DNA of 38,162 nt from Minisyncoccota bacterium (GCA_028695015.1 JAQVJR010000003.1:1-38162), one strand, 5' to 3'. Counted from the first letter of the stretch, positions 7,386 through 16,725 are shown. Translations and numbers: made by a program. The notes: generated from the sequence alone by a model not told the origin.

Positions 7386-8530
7386 AGTCAAAATATATTA
7401 TTTTTGTAAATGATACAGCTGCTACAGAAGGAGGAGCATTAACTATTTTAAGACAATTTTTAAGCAATATATCAAAATATTCTCCAGAAAATTTTATTTA
7501 TTATGTTTTTTGCTCATTAGAAGAATTAAAGCAATACGAGAGTGATAACATTAAAATCATTAATGATATTAAAGGGAAAAAAAGAATAGATCGAATTAAA
7601 TGGGATTTGTTTGGTTTAAAAAAATGGAGTCAAAAACATAATATTAAAGCAGATTTGCTTATTTCTCTGCAAAATACTGGGATTCGTTATTATAAAAACA
7701 CTAAGCAAATAGCTTATATACACCAACCACTATCTTTTTATCAAATTAAGAGATGGAAATTGTTTAACAAAGACGAAAGAGGGCTGTGGTTCTATCAAAA
7801 TATTTATAAAAAAATTATTCAATATGGTTTAAGAAAAGATACTCATTTGGTAGTTCAAACAGAAACAATGAAAAAAGCTATGCAAAAACAGCTCAAGAGA
7901 GATGATTCTAAAATAAAAGTAATAAAACCAAGTCTTGAAAAAATAGAGATAGAAAAAATTAAAACCATAGACTTTGGCGATAACAAATTTCATATTTTCT
8001 ACCCCGCAGCTACATTTCCATATAAAAACCATGAAATTATTATTGAAGCATTGAGGTTGCTTAAGAATCAAGAAAAAAATATTTATCAAAATTTAGTGGT
8101 TCATTTTACCTTTGAGGCAGATAAAAAGGCACGAAGCACAAAATTAATTAAATTAATAAATCAAAAAAAAGTAGAAGATGCTATTATTCTTGAAGGGCAA
8201 ATACCTTATGATAAAGCTCTTTCATTATATAAATCCTCTGATTTATTAGTTTTCCCAAGTTATATAGAATCACTTGGTTTGCCTATGATAGAGGCAGCCA
8301 TGTTTGGTTTACCTATCTTAGTTTCTAGTGTGGATATTAATAAAGAGGTTTTACAAGATTATAAAGGTGCTAGATTTTTAGATTATAATAATCCTCAAGC
8401 TTGGGCAGAGGCTATAAAAGATGCTTATTTTAAAAAACAAAAATTCCCTGAGTATAAAGAAAATAATAGCAATAATTGGTCTCAATTTTTTGCTTTGATT
8501 AAGGGATTGATATACAATGAAATAACTTAA
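7382..8530 (+). CDS. Glycosyltransferase, GT4 family
   Basis: 382 aa, GT-B fold expected. The N-terminal half has the donor-independent EGGALTILRQF segment (about 16-26) typical of a glycine-rich acceptor loop. The C-terminal half has FYPAATFPYKNHEIIIEAL and then VFPSYIESLGLPMIEAAMFGLPI, the GT4 E-x7-E nucleotide-sugar binding signature. It transfers a sugar from a nucleotide donor to a lipid-linked or nascent glycan at the inner face of the membrane. Substrate cannot be read from sequence. It is translationally coupled to wecB by a 4-nt overlap, which makes a ManNAc- or GlcNAc-related role plausible. Confidence 0.88.
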   Translation: MKSKYIIFVNDTAATEGGALTILRQFLSNISKYSPENFIYYVFCSLEELKQYESDNIKIINDIKGKKRIDRIKWDLFGLKKWSQKHNIKADLLISLQNTGIRYYKNTKQIAYIHQPLSFYQIKRWKLFNKDERGLWFYQNIYKKIIQYGLRKDTHLVVQTETMKKAMQKQLKRDDSKIKVIKPSLEKIEIEKIKTIDFGDNKFHIFYPAATFPYKNHEIIIEALRLLKNQEKNIYQNLVVHFTFEADKKARSTKLIKLINQKKVEDAIILEGQIPYDKALSLYKSSDLLVFPSYIESLGLPMIEAAMFGLPILVSSVDINKEVLQDYKGARFLDYNNPQAWAEAIKDAYFKKQKFPEYKENNSNNWSQFFALIKGLIYNEIT

Positions 8531-8535
8531 CATTT

Positions 8536-10152
8536 ATGAAAATACTTACAGGTAAAAAATGGCAAAATGGTCTTTTAGATTATTATTGTAGCAAGAAAGA
8601 ATATAGAATTCAGGTTTTAGCTTGGAAGAATTTGGAAAAAATAGAAGGTGCTTATTATATCAGACCTAAGAGTTTAAAAATGGCTTTAAGGTATTTACCA
8701 GTTGTTGGTTTTTACGGGTTATTTACAAAAGCCTGGTCTAGATTTCGTGAACAAAGGAGAAATGATAAATATGTTTCTTGCGGCATAGGTAAAATTATTG
8801 AAACAGGGGATAATTCAGAATTTAAAAATAATGATATTATAGCCTTTATTGCGCCATTTCATCCTCATTTAGTTGAACGTTTAACTCTACCTCAGGAGTT
8901 TATTTTTAATATTGATAAAGATATTTTACCTCAATTATCATCAAAGGAAATTCTATTATATTCTTTAAATCAAAAAGGTAAATCAAATCATTGGTGGCAA
9001 GATATTATTAGTTGGAGCATATATTCGGGCAGAGATATTTCTCAAGAATTAAAAGAAAAATTAGAACAAGGATTAATTCAGGAAATTAAAAATACTGATT
9101 GGGATAATTGTGAGAAAATTAATATTCAAAACCCAACTGTAATTAAAGAAACAAAAGGTGAAGTTAAGAAACTAGATTCTCGTAAAACAGGAGTTCTTTT
9201 TGGTTTTGGTAATTATGCTAAAACCAATATTATCAGTTTTATGAAGCCTTTTGTTAATATCACGACTATTCATGAAATTGATCCCACACAAATTTGGCAA
9301 AAAAGCGCTCAAAAATGGGACGCAAGTCCTTTCCCAAGAAATAATGAAAAATATGATGTTTATTTTGTTGCCAGTTATAATCATACTCATACCCCAATAA
9401 CTTTACATGCTTTAAAACAAGGCGCTTATGCTGTAGTGGAAAAACCAGTGGCTATGGATTATGAAGAATTAGAAGAAATTGAAAAGGCAATAAAACAATT
9501 TGGACCTAAGGTTTTTATTGGTTTTCATAAAAGATATTCTGTATTTAATGATTGGGCAAAAAAAGATTTAGGGGTTAAATCTGGTGATCCTATCTCATAT
9601 CACTCTGTTGTCTATGAGATAAGTCAGCCTAAGTATTTTTGGTATTCTTGGCCTATTTCCCGAAGTACTTTTTTTGCTAATGGTTGTCATCAAATTGATC
9701 ATTTCTTGCATCTAAATGATTTTAGCCAACCTAAGGATTTTGATATTAAATTATTACAAGATAATGCTATTGAAGTTTGGATAGAATTGGAAAATGGTGC
9801 GGTTTTTACTACAGTTTTCAGTGAAAAAGGCAGTACCCGAATTGGGCCTAGGGACCATGTAGAATTAAAAGTTCCTGGTAGGAATATTAGAATCACTGAT
9901 AATATTTTTTACTTAGCAGAAGATGAAACAAGGATTATTAGGAAAAGAAAAATGTATAAAACTAATAGTTACCGTGATATGTATATTAAGATTGGTAAAA
10001 GAATAGCTAATAATGAACAAGGGGACTCTCTTAAATCTATTATGATTTCAACAAAGTTAATGTTGGATCTAGAAGAAAAACTGCAAAGACAAAAAGGATG
10101 GGGAGATCAATATGTAAAAGCCAAAGAAAAGTTTTGGAGCTATTTTAAATAA
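8536..10152 (+). CDS. Gfo/Idh/MocA oxidoreductase with N-terminal GroES-like domain
   Basis: 538 aa. From about residue 215 there is a Gfo/Idh/MocA enzyme: Rossmann start VLFGFGNYAKTNII, then VVEKPVAMDYEELEEIE with the conserved EKP Lys, GFHKRYS and the HQIDHFLHL segment. The first ~200 residues include GIGKIIETGDNSEFKNNDIIAFI, similar to the GroES-like domain of medium-chain dehydrogenases, but no second Rossmann motif is visible. Known two-domain relatives in polysaccharide loci carry a full dehydrogenase half, so this one looks reduced. The probable role is NAD(P)-dependent oxidation or reduction of a nucleotide sugar. It lies 5 nt after one GT4 gene and 15 nt before another. Confidence 0.8.
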   Translation: MKILTGKKWQNGLLDYYCSKKEYRIQVLAWKNLEKIEGAYYIRPKSLKMALRYLPVVGFYGLFTKAWSRFREQRRNDKYVSCGIGKIIETGDNSEFKNNDIIAFIAPFHPHLVERLTLPQEFIFNIDKDILPQLSSKEILLYSLNQKGKSNHWWQDIISWSIYSGRDISQELKEKLEQGLIQEIKNTDWDNCEKINIQNPTVIKETKGEVKKLDSRKTGVLFGFGNYAKTNIISFMKPFVNITTIHEIDPTQIWQKSAQKWDASPFPRNNEKYDVYFVASYNHTHTPITLHALKQGAYAVVEKPVAMDYEELEEIEKAIKQFGPKVFIGFHKRYSVFNDWAKKDLGVKSGDPISYHSVVYEISQPKYFWYSWPISRSTFFANGCHQIDHFLHLNDFSQPKDFDIKLLQDNAIEVWIELENGAVFTTVFSEKGSTRIGPRDHVELKVPGRNIRITDNIFYLAEDETRIIRKRKMYKTNSYRDMYIKIGKRIANNEQGDSLKSIMISTKLMLDLEEKLQRQKGWGDQYVKAKEKFWSYFK

Positions 10153-10167
10153 TGAAAACATTTTTAG

Positions 10168-11382
10168 ATGAAGAAAAATATCTTAATTATCACAGATTCT
10201 TATCCTCCAGAAATCCGTTCAGCAGCGCAATTAATGAAAGATTTGGCTAATGATTTAAATAATAGAGATTATAATATTTGGGTTGCCACCTCTTATCCAA
10301 AATATAATTTAGTTAATACAGAAGAATCTGTTTGGCCAGAGATTAAAGATGAAAACGGGGTTAAGGTTTTAAGAATTAAGACCTTACCTCATCATAAAGT
10401 AAATTTTGTTATTAGAGGATTGGCTCAATTAATGATGCCTTGTCTTTTTTTTAATAAAATAAAAAGAATAATTAAACAGAAAATTGACATTGTAATTGTT
10501 CACAGTCCACCTTTGCCCTTAGCGATTACTGCTTTGAAGATAAAGAATTTTTATAAAGCAAAATATATTCTTAATCTCCATGATATTTTTCCTCAAAATG
10601 CCATTGATTTAGGAATTTTGAAAAACAAACTGATAATCAAATTTTTTGAAAAAATGGAGAAAAAAGCTTATCAGGGCGCTGATTTAATTGTTGTTCCCTC
10701 TAATAGTCATAAAAAATTCTTAGAAGAAAAAAGAAATATTCAGCCTCAAACAATACAAGTAATTCCTCATTGGATTGACATGAAGCCATTATTAAAATTA
10801 CAAAAAACAGATAAATTCAGGAAATTATATAACCTAGAGGATAAATTCATTTTTCTATTTGGTGGGGTTTTAGGTCCTTCTCAGGGTTTAGATTTATTAA
10901 TTAGGATTGCAGATAAAATACAAGAATATAAAGATATTGTTTTTCTTTTTGTTGGTGATGGCTCTGCTAAAAAAGAATTAATAGAATTAACAAAACAACT
11001 TAATCTTAATAATGTTTTATTCAAATCATTTGTTTCTTTAGAAGAATATCCATTATTAGTTAAAGATTGTGATGTTGGTATAATTTGCTTAACAGGGAAA
11101 AACACAACCCCAGCTGTGCCAGCAAAACTTATAGGATATATGGCTTCAGCTATTCCTGTTATTTCTTTTCTGCATGAACAAAGTGACGGAGGGGAGATTA
11201 TTAAAGAAGCTCAGTGTGGTTATGCTTTAAAATCAGGTGATTTAGAAGAAGCTGTAAAAATTATTGAAAAAATGTATAAAGAAAAAAACAAATTACAAGG
11301 GTTGGGCCATAATGGTTTTCAATATGCCTTGAATAATTTTGATATAGATGTTTGTGTAGGTAAATTTGAAGATTTATTTTAA
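10168..11382 (+). CDS. Glycosyltransferase, GT4 family (WbuB-like)
   Basis: 404 aa. The N-terminus ILIITDSYPPEIRSAAQLMKDLA is the WbuB/WcaI-like opening, in which the PPE segment and following helix bind the acceptor. VHSPPLPLAITAL and NLHDIFPQNAIDLG are typical of this subgroup. The donor domain has FLFGGVLGPSQGLDLLI, FLFVGDGSAK and the GxxxTPAVPAKLIGYMASAIPVI region in place of the commoner E-x7-E, as in WbuB relatives. WbuB enzymes add N-acetyl-fucosamine in O-antigen pathways; the substrate here is not determined. Its end overlaps the longest possible reading of the FkbM gene, so the two are probably co-transcribed. Confidence 0.87.
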   Translation: MKKNILIITDSYPPEIRSAAQLMKDLANDLNNRDYNIWVATSYPKYNLVNTEESVWPEIKDENGVKVLRIKTLPHHKVNFVIRGLAQLMMPCLFFNKIKRIIKQKIDIVIVHSPPLPLAITALKIKNFYKAKYILNLHDIFPQNAIDLGILKNKLIIKFFEKMEKKAYQGADLIVVPSNSHKKFLEEKRNIQPQTIQVIPHWIDMKPLLKLQKTDKFRKLYNLEDKFIFLFGGVLGPSQGLDLLIRIADKIQEYKDIVFLFVGDGSAKKELIELTKQLNLNNVLFKSFVSLEEYPLLVKDCDVGIICLTGKNTTPAVPAKLIGYMASAIPVISFLHEQSDGGEIIKEAQCGYALKSGDLEEAVKIIEKMYKEKNKLQGLGHNGFQYALNNFDIDVCVGKFEDLF

Positions 11383-11404
11383 ATTTAATTTTTTTATAAT
11401 TATT

Positions 11405-12319
11405 ATGCAAAAATCAATAAGCAAGGAATCTATCAAAGCTCGATTAATAGGCGGAGAATATTTTTCAGAGTTATTAATAGTTTTAAAAAATGTTTTACTT
11501 GAAAATAAAAAAGGTTCATCTTTAAGGAATAGATATATCATTGAAAAATATTTTCTAGGAACTACATTTGCTATAAACAAGCCATATATATACTTGGATG
11601 AGAGATATGGAAAAAAGCAATACTTTAACTTTGATGGTATTTTGTTTCCCAAGTTTTTATCATTCCAAGCCAAGGCCAATTTAGTTATGACTTGGCTAGA
11701 TTTTATATATCCTTATTTAACCAATGATTACAGCAGTGCCTTTGATGAAGGTCCTTATTTATATAAAAATATTCAAATACGGAAAGGAGATATAGTTATA
11801 GATGCTGGGGCTAATCTAGGTTTATTTTCAGCCTTAGCTTCTTTTTTAGGAGGAGTAGTTTATGCTTTTGAGCCAGTAAAAGAGATAAGAAAAGAATATT
11901 TAGAAAAAACAATTAAATTAAATAAAAATATTTTTTCTATTCCTTATGGGTTGTCAAATAAAAAAGAGTTAATTAATATAAAAGGAAATGTAATAGGTGA
12001 TGCCACTATAATTAGAAAAAGGCAGGAAGATATAAGAAATAATACAATTAACGAATACATTAAGGTAATTGATTTAGATAGCTGGATAAAGGAAAACAAT
12101 ATATCTAGAATAGATTTTATCAAGGCAGACATTGAGGGAGCAGAAAGACTAATGCTGGAAGGAGCACAATGGGCTTTAAAAACATTTTCTCCGAAATTAA
12201 GTATATGCACTTATCACTTACCTGACGATAAAGAAGTTTTAACGAAATTAATTCTTCAGGCGAATCCTAATTATAAAATAGAACATAGGTGGAAAAAATT
12301 ATATGCTTGGGTGGAATAA
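11405..12319 (+). CDS. FkbM family methyltransferase
   Basis: 304 aa from the ATG at 11405; an in-frame ATG at 11366 would overlap the previous gene by 17 nt and adds only a hydrophobic stub. The SAM-binding core reads VIDAGANLGLFSALASFLGG, then VYAFEPVKEIRKEY. The FkbM hallmark DFIKADIEGAERLMLEGA follows, with the DIEGAE acidic pair. FkbM proteins O-methylate sugars or polyketides; in a glycan locus, methylation of a sugar hydroxyl is the likely role. About 100 residues before the core match nothing I recognise. Confidence 0.88.
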   Translation: MQKSISKESIKARLIGGEYFSELLIVLKNVLLENKKGSSLRNRYIIEKYFLGTTFAINKPYIYLDERYGKKQYFNFDGILFPKFLSFQAKANLVMTWLDFIYPYLTNDYSSAFDEGPYLYKNIQIRKGDIVIDAGANLGLFSALASFLGGVVYAFEPVKEIRKEYLEKTIKLNKNIFSIPYGLSNKKELINIKGNVIGDATIIRKRQEDIRNNTINEYIKVIDLDSWIKENNISRIDFIKADIEGAERLMLEGAQWALKTFSPKLSICTYHLPDDKEVLTKLILQANPNYKIEHRWKKLYAWVE

Positions 12320-12405
12320 TTTTTAAATTAACGGAATGCAAATAATATGATTTATTACAAAAAAGCTTGAAGGTATCTTTGAAAACAGCTAAAAATATTT
12401 CTTAC

Positions 12406-13848
12406 ATGCAACCAATTAAAGATAAAATTAAAAGAATTATAGGATTTTTTCCGTCAAAAATAGAAAAATATATTTATAATTATTATTGGTATATACGTAG
12501 TTTCCCAAAATTGTCTGTTCTGTATGTTAAGCTTATAACTCTACCATCAATCATTAAGGAAATTGAAAAAGAAGATTCTTTTATAAAGAAGAAAAATACA
12601 GCAAAGAATCAGGTAAAAAAAGAAAAACAAAACTTGGTATTTAAGGACATAGAAAAGGCACAGCCTCAAATTAATTCTTTATTTCATTCTTCAACATATC
12701 AATATAAGATAGATAAACTAAAAGCCATTGGAGATCTTAAGAAGAGACAAGATATATTTAACCAAATTGCCCCAAACTTCTTTCAAGGGCAGAATTTTTT
12801 AAACATTGGTTGCAATACAGGATATTTTCCTCTTGTAGCGGCACAATTTTTTGAAAAAGTTCAAATTATTGATGAAGATGAAAAGTTTATAAAGTTATGC
12901 AAGACATTAAAACAATCAAACATGGAGGTTTTTCATGATTCTTTTCGTGATTTTATGCCATTGATTGAATTTGATAAAATTTTTATAGATAATGTTCACC
13001 ATCATATTTTTAAACAATGTAGAGGGTGGGAGTGGATTTGTAAATTGGCTGCAATATCTAACGGAGAGGTGTTAATAGAAGGACCGGTAGATACGGATTA
13101 TAAAGATATAAAAACTTTATTTTCTAAAGAATTACAATCAAAGTTTACATTTGAAGATTTTATGCAAGCTATGGATCCATTTTTTTCTTTAGAAAAGAAA
13201 ATAAAGTCTATTAATCCTGACTGTTGGGTAATGTTGTTTAAAAGGAAACTTAATAGAATTAATAATCAAGTTCAATTAGATAATTTACCCATCACAAAGA
13301 TTCTTAAGAATGGAATTCATTCCTTGGTTTATTTAACAAGGTTCAGTGGAAAAAAAATTGTTGCAAAAATAATTCCCCCTCGCTTTGCTCTTAATGATTA
13401 TAAAATTAGAATCCAAATTGCTTCTTTTTCTCCTTTAAGCAACGGTATTACAGGATTCATATATAAAAATAATAAATTTGTTGGATGGTTCGAAGAATAC
13501 GAAGATAAGCGAGTCAATAGAAGTAAAGAAAATCAGGTAGAATTATTAAAGTTAATCTGTGATCATGTTATATTCTTAGCTAAATTAGGCTATTTTGATA
13601 TAGATTGCTCAACACGTAATTTTTTTAAAGAAAGTAATAAATTTTTTGATAAAGGAGGAGTAGTTCATATTAAAACATTAGATTGGAATATAGATGGTAC
13701 TTCTAATTTATCTAAGTTTTTTCAAAACCTGAATGATGGTTTTAATATTATTGATAAAGAGATGTTAGAGATTATTTACAATGCTTTAAATAGTAAAGAT
13801 TTATATTTGATAGAACAAGCATTTATTAGTATTAAAAATCGATTATAA
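12406..13848 (+). CDS. SAM methyltransferase-kinase fusion (WbdD-like architecture)
   Basis: 480 aa from the ATG at 12406; an in-frame TTG at 12367 is an alternative. Residues 131-140 (FLNIGCNTGY) are SAM motif I, with IIDEDE after the next strand, so residues ~120-280 form a Rossmann methyltransferase. From ~295 the sequence looks like a protein-kinase/LPS-kinase fold: KKIVAKII (Lys 321), D400-x4-N405 in DIDCSTRNFF matching the catalytic loop HxDxxxxN, and D426 in TLDWN as the metal Asp. Escherichia coli WbdD has the same domain order and caps O-antigen chains with phosphate and methyl groups, ending elongation. Inference: a glycan chain terminator. No C-terminal coiled coil like WbdD's is present. 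Residues 1-110 are basic and unassigned. Confidence 0.65.
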   Translation: MQPIKDKIKRIIGFFPSKIEKYIYNYYWYIRSFPKLSVLYVKLITLPSIIKEIEKEDSFIKKKNTAKNQVKKEKQNLVFKDIEKAQPQINSLFHSSTYQYKIDKLKAIGDLKKRQDIFNQIAPNFFQGQNFLNIGCNTGYFPLVAAQFFEKVQIIDEDEKFIKLCKTLKQSNMEVFHDSFRDFMPLIEFDKIFIDNVHHHIFKQCRGWEWICKLAAISNGEVLIEGPVDTDYKDIKTLFSKELQSKFTFEDFMQAMDPFFSLEKKIKSINPDCWVMLFKRKLNRINNQVQLDNLPITKILKNGIHSLVYLTRFSGKKIVAKIIPPRFALNDYKIRIQIASFSPLSNGITGFIYKNNKFVGWFEEYEDKRVNRSKENQVELLKLICDHVIFLAKLGYFDIDCSTRNFFKESNKFFDKGGVVHIKTLDWNIDGTSNLSKFFQNLNDGFNIIDKEMLEIIYNALNSKDLYLIEQAFISIKNRL

Positions 13849-13968
13849 AAGGTTGTTATTAAATAAAGACAAACAAAAAAAACCAAAATATTGCAAGATT
13901 GGGATATAATTCAACGCTTTAAAGATTCTATAACTAGAAAAAGTTAGTGAATTATATTTAGAATAATT

Positions 13969-15216
13969 TTAAAGATAAGAATAATGTTTTTTTCTCAATT
14001 TGCGGTAGAGATTCATAACAGGGTTTGGTGCAAGTTTCTTTAAAAAAGATTTAATTTTTTCTTTTACCAATGCTTTTTTATGTTTTATATAAGTAATTTT
14101 GGTAATTTTATATTTTGCCTCGATGTCTTTATTGACTTTACTTTTATTTTTTGGCGAAACTAAAACGAGAATTTCTCTCCCGCCTCTGTGTGAATTTAAT
14201 TGTGTGGATAATTGAAAATTCCATTTTTTACCTATTTCTAGAATAATTTTTTCTTGCTCAAAAGGTATTTCAAAAATGATACAGTCTCCCATAGAAAAGA
14301 TATTATCTAGGGCTTTAGAAATGTTTTTTACATGATGAAGCATATTCAAAACTAAAATGATATCAAAGTATTTTTCAAGACATATATTTTCTACTTCACC
14401 TTGCTTGAAAAAGATTTTTGATTTTTTTAAAGCATGGATTTTTTTAGCTACATCTATAATTTCTTTATTTTTTTCTAAACCAACAATGTCCTTGGCACCT
14501 CTTTCTTCAATTTTAAAACTAAAATACCCATAACAACAACCAATATCTAATATTGATTTATCACTAAAATCTACTAGGTTTTGAATTCTTTCCCAAGTTT
14601 TTTCGCTTTCAGAATATCCTTTAATAATAATTCCTGATGGAAGCTCTATTCTGTGATAGTGAAAGAACTGGTTATTGTCAGTATTTGCAAAACCTGAAAG
14701 GAAGATAAGATCCATCCATCTTTTTTTCCAATCTTCTTTTTTAATAAACGCCAATTTATTATTAGTAGTGTCTACGGTTATTAAATTAGGGTTTAAATGC
14801 GCAACATAAATAAAGAGACTGGATGTTAGTTGTTTAATTGCTTGTTCACTATAATCTATTTTACATTTTTTCTTTTTTCGCTTTTCAGTTTGCCGTCTTT
14901 TTATTATATGTGGGGCCGCAAAACAAAAATAGATTTCAGAGCGAAGATCCAGTTCTTTTATTAAATCTTCCAAGTTAATATTTTCACTAAAGCCATCAAG
15001 CACAAGAGTATTAGCTTTAGTTGTTTTTATAATACTTTCTAAGAAATTTAATAATTTCTCTTTTTCTATTTTATTATTACTTGTTTTATAATAATGAAAT
15101 AAGTCAAAATTTATATATTTAGCTTTTTTTTCTTTGCAGAGACGCTTGGCTAAATATGTTTTTCCTGAACCAGGTAATCCATAAATTAATATTAATTTTC
15201 TTTTTTGTTTAGTCAT
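13969..15216 (-). CDS. P-loop kinase-SAM methyltransferase fusion
   Basis: 415 aa, the only gene read on the minus strand. Residues 13-20 (GLPGSGKT) are a Walker A motif of an AAA_33/zeta-toxin-like nucleotide kinase domain, with NFDLFHY and the VLDGFSE segment downstream (~1-170). Residues 223-231 (ILDIGCCYG) are SAM motif I, followed by VGLEKN and the post-motif ILVLNMLHHV, giving a class I methyltransferase at ~195-340. The last 60 residues are strongly basic (KIKSFLKKLAPNPVMNLYRK), perhaps membrane- or glycan-associated. It is convergent with the methyltransferase-kinase gene and divergent from the flippase. The substrate is unknown; a glycan-modifying role is inferred from position only. 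Confidence 0.75.
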   Translation of the reverse strand: MTKQKRKLILIYGLPGSGKTYLAKRLCKEKKAKYINFDLFHYYKTSNNKIEKEKLLNFLESIIKTTKANTLVLDGFSENINLEDLIKELDLRSEIYFCFAAPHIIKRRQTEKRKKKKCKIDYSEQAIKQLTSSLFIYVAHLNPNLITVDTTNNKLAFIKKEDWKKRWMDLIFLSGFANTDNNQFFHYHRIELPSGIIIKGYSESEKTWERIQNLVDFSDKSILDIGCCYGYFSFKIEERGAKDIVGLEKNKEIIDVAKKIHALKKSKIFFKQGEVENICLEKYFDIILVLNMLHHVKNISKALDNIFSMGDCIIFEIPFEQEKIILEIGKKWNFQLSTQLNSHRGGREILVLVSPKNKSKVNKDIEAKYKITKITYIKHKKALVKEKIKSFLKKLAPNPVMNLYRKLRKKHYSYL

Positions 15217-15363
15217 AGCTTTTTATTAATAAATCTTAAGAATGTGCTTTACTAAATATTCAAATTTGTTTAGAATTAAATTATACATCTATTTTTTACT
15301 ATATATCAGTAGTTTTTATAATGATTTAGCTTATTATAATGAAAAAATGATTTTTATGCAATT
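15217..15363. promoter_or_regulatory. Divergent intergenic region, candidate -10 boxes on both strands
   Basis: 147 bp between the minus-strand fusion gene and the plus-strand flippase. Two plus-strand TATAAT boxes occur at 15317-15322 and 15335-15340. On the minus strand, TATAAT is at 15285-15280. None has a convincing -35 element, and in AT-rich DNA such boxes arise by chance, so only the arrangement (divergent promoters needed) supports them. No other structure was seen. Confidence 0.35.
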
Positions 15364-16695
15364 ATGTTTTCAATAAAAGAAAAGGTTTCTGCCTTAAATC
15401 ATATATCTGTTACTTTTAGTTCTATGGTAATAAGGTTATCTCTTAATCTTTTAATAGGGATTGTTGTTGCTCGTGCTTTGGGTCCTAACGGAAAAGGGCT
15501 TTTGGCAGTTATCGTAATGATTGGGACAACCATTATTAATTTAGGCAATTTAGGGATTAGTAGCTTTAATACCTTTGCTATTTCAAATAAAAGTGTTGAG
15601 GAAAAAGATATCATCAGTAATTCTTTTTGGTTGGGTCTAATTATTAGTTTAATATCTTTTTTTGTTGTTTTAGTTTTAGCATTTAATCTTCCCATATTCT
15701 TTAGGAATATCCCTAGGAGCTATTTGCTTATTTATCTGGTATCTTTGCCTTTTATTTTTTGGGCTAATTTTTTTGATGGGATATTGATAGGAGAGCAAAA
15801 GTTCAGATTATATAATATTTTTAGTGTTATAACCCAATTAATAAGCTTAATCGGAGTAATTTTATTATTATTGGTATTTAGGCTTAATGTTTTTTATGTT
15901 GTAGTTTGGTATGCATTAATAAATATTATAGATGCTTCGTTGCCAATGAGATCTGTTTTGTCAAGATATGGATTAAGCTTTAAGATTAATGTCAATGTTT
16001 TTAAAAAATCTTTAGACTATGGCTTGAGAATATTCTTAACTGGTATTTTTTCTCTTTTAATATTACGGATAGATTTATATATGGTGAATTTTTTCAAAGG
16101 CATGGTTGAGGCTGGTTTATACTCTTTAGCTTCTACTTTTGGTAACATCTTTTTTTATTTACCTTCTTCAATTACTACTGTAATGTTTCCTAAAATTAAT
16201 ATTGAAAATAAATCAAAAAAAGAATCAGTGGCAAGATATTCTCGAATTTCCTTTTTGTCTGTTTCAGTACTTGCTCTAGGTACTTTGTTGTTTATTAAAT
16301 TTCCAATAGGATTGTTGTATGGTCGAGAATTTCTTTCAGCAGTTCAGCCCATATTATTACTTTTGCCTGGGTTAATAGCTTTATCTGTATCTAATGTATT
16401 AGGTTTATATTTTTTAAGCACCAAATATCCTTTTAAACTTACTATTAGTTGGTTTTTGGCCACAATACTCAATGCCTTATTGAACTTTATTTATATTCCC
16501 CAATATGGGATGGTAGCAGCTGCAATTACCTCAACCATTAGTTATTTATTAGTTTTTGGCTTTCATTATTATTTCTTTCATAAAGAAACCAAGATGGGTT
16601 TTTATGATATTTTAGTGCCCCGGAAAGAAGAAATAAGTAGTATTATTGAGAGAATAATGAAATTTTTGAACAAAGGTATTAAAAATAATACATAA
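15364..16695 (+). CDS. Polysaccharide flippase, Wzx/MATE-like (MOP superfamily)
   Basis: 443 aa with about 12 hydrophobic segments. The opening SVTFSSMVIRLSLNLLIGIVVARALGPNGKGLLA is characteristic: the ARALGPxGxG turn after the first helix is the hallmark of oligosaccharide flippases. A conserved charged FDGILIGEQKFRLYN segment lies near residue 137. Such proteins move lipid-linked oligosaccharide from the inner to the outer membrane face. Together with the initiating sugar transferase at 18865 this suggests a Wzx-dependent pathway; no Wzy polymerase was found in the window. Confidence 0.9.
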   Translation: MFSIKEKVSALNHISVTFSSMVIRLSLNLLIGIVVARALGPNGKGLLAVIVMIGTTIINLGNLGISSFNTFAISNKSVEEKDIISNSFWLGLIISLISFFVVLVLAFNLPIFFRNIPRSYLLIYLVSLPFIFWANFFDGILIGEQKFRLYNIFSVITQLISLIGVILLLLVFRLNVFYVVVWYALINIIDASLPMRSVLSRYGLSFKINVNVFKKSLDYGLRIFLTGIFSLLILRIDLYMVNFFKGMVEAGLYSLASTFGNIFFYLPSSITTVMFPKINIENKSKKESVARYSRISFLSVSVLALGTLLFIKFPIGLLYGREFLSAVQPILLLLPGLIALSVSNVLGLYFLSTKYPFKLTISWFLATILNALLNFIYIPQYGMVAAAITSTISYLLVFGFHYYFFHKETKMGFYDILVPRKEEISSIIERIMKFLNKGIKNNT

Positions 16696-16725
16696 TACAA
16701 GAGAAAACAAGGTATTTTTAGAAGC

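Noticed and set aside
13849-13968. Possible bidirectional terminator between convergent genes
   Set aside because: Only a 5-bp TAACT/AGTTA hairpin is visible and no strong T-run follows, so the evidence is too weak. Nothing else is seen in these 120 bp.
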